A stretch of DNA of 64,000 bases from Endomychus coccineus (Eukaryota; Arthropoda; Insecta; Coleoptera; Endomychidae): assembly GCA_958510875.1 (NCBI GenBank), contig OY294068.1, forward strand, positions 74,626,633 through 74,690,632. The letters run 5' to 3'. The notes under the pieces were generated by a model. That model saw only the letters and a program-made list of their open reading frames with translations. It was not told the origin of the DNA and ran no database searches. Positions 58,831 through 64,000 of this stretch are shown here, in pieces. The position numbers and the translations under genes were made by a program. Numbering within the stretch: position 1 is the first letter of the stretch; each line of letters starts with the position of its first letter.

Positions 58831-59639
58831 TTCATAATAAGATCGGCGCTTGAATATTGGGGACCATTTCGCTTTAGTTGTTCAATACGAGAACAATGAA
58901 AAGTCTGCGCTCAACGATTCAATATAACGCGTAAGTTCCCGCAGAAGAATGTATCCAAATTACGTCATCTATCGCATACGATAGTAAGATTCATCTATTT
59001 CATCGAAGCTTTTATCCATTGTTCAAACTAAACCTAAGCCAGTCACAAAAATTGAATGTATTCTGAAAATTTCAATGAAAGTATATAGACAACTAAAGTA
59101 TTCATTCAGGTTTGCCAACTCTACAAAAAATTTGGAACTGGTAATAGAGTACATATAGAAACGCGAAACGTCTATTGAATAATAAAATCAATCTTGCTTA
59201 GACGAAACATTTTGTAATTTTTTAATCTAGAAAATAGTGATTAGTCAATCGGAAAATATGAAATAACACTTTAAAGTATCAGAAATTGACAATCTTATTT
59301 TTACGTATTAAGCGAATGAGTTTGCATCATTTTTTTCCACCTATGTCAAAAATTAAATTGTAATTGGAACAAGAACGTCTGACAAATGCTCCCTTGGTGA
59401 ATTTTGTAACACAGGGCATTGCGACAGACGGAACCAAGTTCGGAACATGAAACATCTCAACTTATTAGCCTATTAGACAGTTATTCCTATGTTAAAAGTT
59501 GGAAGTGATGATATTTCAGCAGTCCTTCAAACTTTCAGCTGTTGTTATATGTTGTGTTGTAATATGTAGACCATGCACTAACCCAAATAATCAAACTAAC
59601 TTTCAGTTCTGAAGTTTTTCATGATAGTCTCAATAATAG

Positions 59640-60660
59640 CTTCTGTGATACTAATTTTGAAAAATATAGAATATGTTTTATCTCTTTCGATTTCAAGTGT
59701 TATCTCAAAAATAATAAAAAAGCTTCCTACAACAGGATTGTCTTTTGTTGAAGAGCAAGAAATTTTATCAGATTTCCAGCATGGCTTCCGTGGATATCGA
59801 TCAATATATTCGTTCATAGTAAGTTTCTTTTGATTGGAGCATGGTTTTTGACTCGGTAAATATTGACTTTATGATAAGAAAACTACAGTACTTAGTTATT
59901 CGTGGAAAGTTGTAAGACTCTCTCTGATTGGCATGGAGTTACCAGTGAATAATGCGTTTCCTGAGGAAGCAGATATTAACATAAGAGTCCCACAAGGATC
60001 AATTCTATGTCCATGATTAATTAATGATAAATTTGACCTCTTCCCAATATTGTGATAGTTATTACGGATAAGAGTATCAAAAAACTAAAGATAATGATTA
60101 TTACCGCAATTGAGCATGTTAAACACTGGTGTAATAACACTTTAAAGCTGAATTTAAGTAAAAGGGAGTGCATGTGTTTCGCCGAGCGCTTAGTCTCGAT
60201 AAGAGTATTGATGTATCAATCTGTGTAAAACCTCTTTTAACATTTATTGATAGTAACTTATGCTGGAGATCCATGAAATATGTGATTGTGTAAAGATCGG
60301 GGGAAAGCGTAAACTGACATCTTGCTGAGAGTTCAAAACTTCGAATTGAAGATCATGGTCAATATGTCGATCATTTAGTTTGCCATTTTAAACATTATAA
60401 CTTATAGATCATTTTAGAGCAGAATTTCTGAATCGATTTTATATATTATGTTCTGGCGTTACAAACACATGCCCAACCTTAAACAGAAAAATTCTTTGAG
60501 CAACATTGCTGATGATGCCCAGAGATAACCGTTTTGATATACAGAGTCTAAATCATTGGTTTGTAGGAGACTCTTGTGAGTTAGAGCGAGCTAGATGCAT
60601 TGTACTGATTTACAGGAAAAATAAATATAGCGCTATAGTAGATTGTATCTTATATTGACT
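59640..60660 (+). pseudogene. Heavily decayed LINE RT
   Basis: VISKIIKKLPTTGLSFVEEQ then EILSDFQHGFRGYRS (~59680-59800) resembles the ...ILS--QHGFR--RS block. SMVFDSVNIDFMIRKLQYL is recognisable at ~59840, and RVPQGSILCP at ~59985. Afterwards only scattered similarity remains to about 60640. Inactive. Confidence 0.6.
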
Positions 60661-61722
60661 CAATACAAAGCACGCAAGTCGACTGACTCTCACATCACTT
60701 ACGTCAATAATTCGCAATAGAAGCACGGTTATACATTGATATTTTTATATCTCGTAACTGGCTGGCAGGCACGCCCACTTATCCCCATCTTCGTCGAATC
60801 TCGCTCGTTCTTATTAAATGCTATACATCGCTGATTTAAATTCAATCTGTAGGTTGAACTAGCAATACCATTTTTATTGCAAATTTCGAATAGGTAGGAT
60901 CTTATTGTGATAAGCGATTTCATTTTACGACATATAGTCGGGTCAAATTAGACGTAAGACGTACCAAAGGTCTTATTTTGAGCGAGCACCACTTATCGAA
61001 TTGCGGTTTCTTGCAAATCGTTTCTGAACGTATTTAGAAAAAATCCGAAAATCAAGTGATATGTGCCAAAAACTGGAAGATCTGTAAATTTCAACGTAAA
61101 TGGCTAGAAATTCATACTCGGGGGTTTTCGAGGTCGCTGATCACGATTCTACAGTCAAATTTATTAATTTCACTATAGTGCAGTGATACGGTTGATTGCC
61201 ATTTTTCAAAGAAATTGAATATAAATATCCTATAATTTTCGAGGTTGCTGATGATGGTTCTGTTTTTGAGTATGTTACCGACAAATTGGCTATATTTTCA
61301 CAAAAATATGATAAGATGTCTACTTTCAAACGTTATTGAAAGAATTTGTAATGTGGACATATTGATACTATTAACTGTATATCCGATCATTTTTAAAAAA
61401 ATTCATACAATACTAATAAATTATTGATTGAGAATTAGTTACTTTTAATCTAGTTTCGGGGAATTACTGTAATTATACAACGTTTTTTTACTTTTAAGAC
61501 CAAATAATTGAAAACAATGAAATTTTGTAATTTAATCAATTATGCTTGAAGCGTTATACCAATAATGGAGTTTTGATAAATGAACCTGCAAATGAAATAA
61601 TATGAACAGTGACGAAAAAAATTTTAAACAAATCTCACATTTATTATCATTATTATGTATTTTTAATTTGGTAATATATAAAATATCATACATTTTCTTA
61701 ATCATTATTAACCTAAACATAA

Positions 61723-61742
61723 TAACTAACTAACTAACTAAA
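61723..61742. repeat. (TAAC)n microsatellite
   Basis: TAACTAACTAACTAACTAA within foldback C. Confidence 0.8.
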
Positions 61743-61867
61743 AAATAATAATTAACCTAACATATATATACATATATAATTTGTTAATAAATAAAATATT
61801 ATCTTTCATCAGTTTATATACAATATTTTACAAATCATTTTTACACGTAATTTACAATTTATATTAA

Positions 61868-62074
61868 TTACTTGCTTTCCTCATTTTCGTCACCATCATC
61901 ATCATCATCATCTGCCTGAATACCATCACTTAAATTAGACTCATCATAACCATTAAAATCGACATTTGCAACGTGTACAAAATCCATATCACATATATCA
62001 TCTATATCCATATCACCACCACTTACTTGTGACTGTTGTGGTTCACAATTGTCACAGTCATCTCCATGACAACC
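61868..62074 (-). CDS. Acidic C-terminal frame inside foldback C
   Basis: On the minus strand an open frame of about 68 codons reads GCHGDDCDNCEPQQSQVSGG, DMDIDDICDMDFVHVANVDF and NGYDESNLSDGIQADDDDDD, then GDENEESK and a stop. It is strikingly acidic with paired cysteines near its start. It has no initiator Met of its own and could be the last part of a lost transposase-type protein or of a captured gene. I recognise no family. The GAT run encoding the Asp stretch could also be a microsatellite. Confidence 0.35.
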   Translation of the reverse strand, partial: GCHGDDCDNCEPQQSQVSGGDMDIDDICDMDFVHVANVDFNGYDESNLSDGIQADDDDDDGDENEESK

Positions 62075-62509
62075 AACTATATCACTGCACTATAGTGAAA
62101 TTAATAAATCTGACTGTAGAATCGTGATCAGCGACCTCGAAAACCCCCGAGTGTGAATTTCCAGCCATTTTCGTTGAAATTTGTAGATCTTCCAATTTTT
62201 TGCCATAAACTTTGGCCAATATCTGGCCAATAAAAAGGCAAATGAAAAATATGACTGCCGAATCGTGATCAGCGACCTGGAAACCCCCGAGTGTGAATTT
62301 CTAGCCATTTTCGTTGAAATTTGCAGATCTTCCAGTTTTTGTCATAAACTTTGGCCAATTTCTGGTATAACAATTGGAAAATGGAAAAGCACATATTACA
62401 TAATTTTCGATTTTTTTCTAAATACGTTCAGGAACGATTTGCAAAGAACCGCAAGTCGGTAAGTGGTGTTTGCTAAGACCTTTTTTGCCAATTTGACCCG
62501 ACTTATATT

Positions 62510-63060
62510 CTAGTAAGGTGAATGTGAAATGAAATGAGATACGTAGCTGGAAATAAAACTGTCTTGTTATCTAGAATTGGTGCTTATGTTAGCAGAGATC
62601 CTTGACTGATTCAGGTTCCTGAATGGATTTCTAGTCTTGAGAGCTCGGTTATATGCTGACATTCCAGCAGGCATTGCAAGTAACATTTACAAGAATGAAC
62701 TGAAACACAATCGATCCATAAAGAAGGAATCGTTCTAATAGGATAGAATTGAAGTAGTTGTAGGTGTGGGGATGTACAGTATATTCTGAAAGTATAGTAA
62801 ATTAGAAAGGTGATGTTCGTCATAGTGTGTAATAATTAACAAGAGAACAAAATACTTGAAGAAATTATTTGTTAGATATTATCCACGAAAGTGATGTGTT
62901 ACTGTGGATGAACTAGGAACACTGTACTTGATAGCTTCAGACAGCTGTTCCGCTACGTCCAGATCATCAGCGAAATGAGCATGTGAATACAAAATAAAAA
63001 ATTAAATGTGATAATGAGCGAATAGTTCAGTTCGTGATTGAAAACAATCGAGTACTTCCC
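62510..63060. other. Stretch without recognised genes
   Basis: Intronic AT-rich DNA between foldback C and the MITE at 63067. Confidence 0.3.
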
Positions 63061-63066
63061 GTTTAT

Positions 63067-63292
63067 ATCATCGACATATACATATGGACTGCGCGTGGCA
63101 ATGATAAGCGCGGCTAGTTCAGGCGAGAGAGAGGGAAACGAAGTGGCCGGCTCTATCGCGTTTCTATTGGCCGCTGCGTACTGTAGCTAGTATGTTTACG
63201 TCCCGAGCCGGCCTTTTCGTTTTCCCTCTGTCTCGCCTGCACTAGCCGCGCTTATCATTGCCACGCGCAGTCCATATGTATATGTCGATGGT
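63067..63292. mobile_element. ACCATCGACATA-ended element, copy 2 (226 bp, 4 bp TSD)
   Basis: Short version of the 52528 element: arms of ~85 bp (ATCATCGACATATACATATG on the left, its near-complement on the right) with almost no centre. The flanking TTAT is repeated at 63063-63066 and 63293-63296. It ends 39 bp before the channel exon at 63332. Confidence 0.9.
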
Positions 63293-63331
63293 TTATATTT
63301 GTTCTTTCAGCTTATTTATTTCTATTTTCAG

Positions 63332-63554
63332 CTGGACAAGCAATCCGAAACATTGGTTGATGCGGAATAACACCGATGATCCCTTGCTATGTGGCAATGT
63401 AACTGGTTCGAGGCATTGTCCACCTACACATACGTGCATTTGCATTGGTGAAAACCCAAACCATGGTTATACAAGTTTCGATAACTTCCTGTGGTCCATG
63501 CTGACCACCTTCCAGCTCATCACGCTCGACTACTGGGAAAACGTCTACAATATG
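63332..63554 (+). CDS. NaCP60E: DSC1/NaCP60E-like channel exon: domain I turret and pore loop
   Basis: Next exon of the same channel. The acceptor TTCTATTTTCAG precedes it and the donor GTGAGT follows the codon ATG. The first base (C) completes the split codon AA|C from the 37086 exon, giving ...VWY-N-WTSNPKHW. The peptide holds the extracellular turret, with four cysteines in CGNVTGSRHCPPTHTCIC and sequons NWT (formed only by splicing), NNT and NVT. It continues with YTSFDNFLWSMLTTFQLITL and then DYWENVYNM, the pore helix and selectivity loop. The Asp in TLDYWE aligns with the domain I selectivity aspartate (the D of DEEA in DSC1 and of DEKA in para). The following S6 exon lies beyond the window. 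A MITE ends 39 bp before the exon. The assignment to this family is strong; DSC1 rather than para rests on the neighbouring exon's wording. Confidence 0.85.
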
Positions 63555-63639
63555 GTGAGTTACATAATCTTTATCAAAATCCATACACGGTTTCTCACGG
63601 TAGCCGTTCCTTAAAAGTTTTCCGTGGGTAGAAAAAACT

Positions 63640-64000
63640 TAGAATTCTGAATTTTTGAACTCCAGGGTTATTCAAGATTCTCTTCCATTTCAAAATATTT
63701 TCAAGGTCATACCCGGTTGTACCGTAGATTGCCATTACCTTCCTTATGTTGAATGAAATACCTGGTATATTATTTCATTTTGAATTTCTGAGAAAATTTC
63801 ATGTTGAGTTGCATCAGGTTTCCCTATACCTATTTTCAAGTTCCTCTCAGGTATCTTGATTTTTTTGAAAATTTTGAAAGATGTAGCCTCATTTTGAACA
63901 CTGCGCTTTTTACCCATTTTCGCCTGATCTTAAGAGCTTCTGAGGTAGACAGAAGCACAGCAATGATACTTTTGAAATCCACATTGAAAAATAATGTATC
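63640..64000 (-). repeat. Dispersed repeat, copy 2 (runs off the window)
   Basis: Reverse-complement relative of 49720-50070. Shared words include CTCCAGGGTTATTCAAGATT, TTTCCCTATACCTATTTTCA, CTTGATTTTTTTGAAAATTT and AGACAGAAGCACAG. It lies in the intron following the pore-loop exon. Confidence 0.75.

Larger units (their letters stand above)
60936..62504. mobile_element. Foldback element C (AGTCGGGTCAAAT ends), ~1.57 kb
   Basis: The left end AGTCGGGTCAAATTAGACGT is matched at the right by ATTTGACCCGACT. The arms share GGGGGTTTTCGAGGTCGCTG (~61119) and its complement at ~62130-62150, and CACTATAGTGCAGTGATA (61171) and its complement at 62081-62098. An extra partial copy of the arm module (62225-62340) sits in the right arm. 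The AT-rich interior carries an acidic frame. Confidence 0.85.
37270..63331 (+). other. Large intron of the DSC1-like channel gene (about 26 kb)
   Basis: The phase of the two flanking exons matches (AA|C), a donor GTACGT starts the interval and a pyrimidine-rich AG acceptor ends it, so they are read as consecutive exons. The interval contains only transposon-derived coding relics and unrecognised AT-rich DNA. An additional small or alternative exon inside cannot be excluded by reading alone. Confidence 0.65.

Noticed and set aside
60502..60526. CTGATGATGCCC as a further hammerhead core
   Set aside because: No GAAA box and no stem II; lies in a decayed LINE.

Overview
The window looks like euchromatic but transposon-laden DNA from an insect. 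The evidence is overall AT-richness, spliced exons of an arthropod DSC1/NaCP60E-type voltage-gated cation channel, arthropod-style LINE, mariner/Tc1 and R1 remnants, and many foldback/MITE elements. The species cannot be named from the sequence; a beetle is possible but unproven.

Only two host genes can be supported. (1) Two plus-strand exons of a DSC1-like four-domain channel lie at 37086-37269 and 63332-63554. They join in frame across an intron of about 26 kb and encode domain I from the S4-S5 linker through S5, the extracellular turret and the pore loop. Upstream exons (S1-S4) are not seen and should lie before position 1; downstream exons lie past 64000. (2) A minus-strand, single-exon, secreted leucine-rich-repeat gene lies at 25441-26529. 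If the channel gene extends to the left of the window, this gene is nested antisense in one of its introns.

Almost everything else is mobile or repetitive DNA. 1-2840: a tandem duplication split by a 1.5 kb foldback. 4870-8035: a nearly complete but decayed EEP/RT LINE. 8660-8860: hAT transposase relic. 9104-9957: long-TIR element with TA target duplication. 10081-11700: decayed minus-strand gene of a repetitive insect protein family, split by a MITE. 13556-13934: inverted repeat carrying hammerhead-ribozyme-like cores. 14425-15286 and 22428-24175: three copies of a CAGGGTGTCCC foldback, two of them inside a ~110 bp minisatellite. 16538-17495 and 60936-62504: foldbacks sharing AGTCGRGTCAAAT ends. 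27111-29673: transposase element split by an insertion. 33160-34430: R1-clade LINE end followed by a CAGACA repeat. 34915-36935: 2 kb foldback with ~0.8 kb arms, just upstream of the channel exon. The large channel intron holds two copies of an RNase H-bearing LINE, a Helitron-helicase relic, a DD41D-like transposon with 46 bp TIRs, LINE relics, a Tc1 and a mariner relic, a Penelope-like GIY-YIG fragment, and two copies of a MITE with 4 bp target duplications. One copy of this MITE ends 39 bp before a channel exon.

The items most deserving follow-up are the complete three-stem hammerhead fold at 13849-13890, the AGTCGRG foldback superfamily (one member encodes an acidic peptide), and the 4-bp-TSD MITE placed against a splice acceptor.
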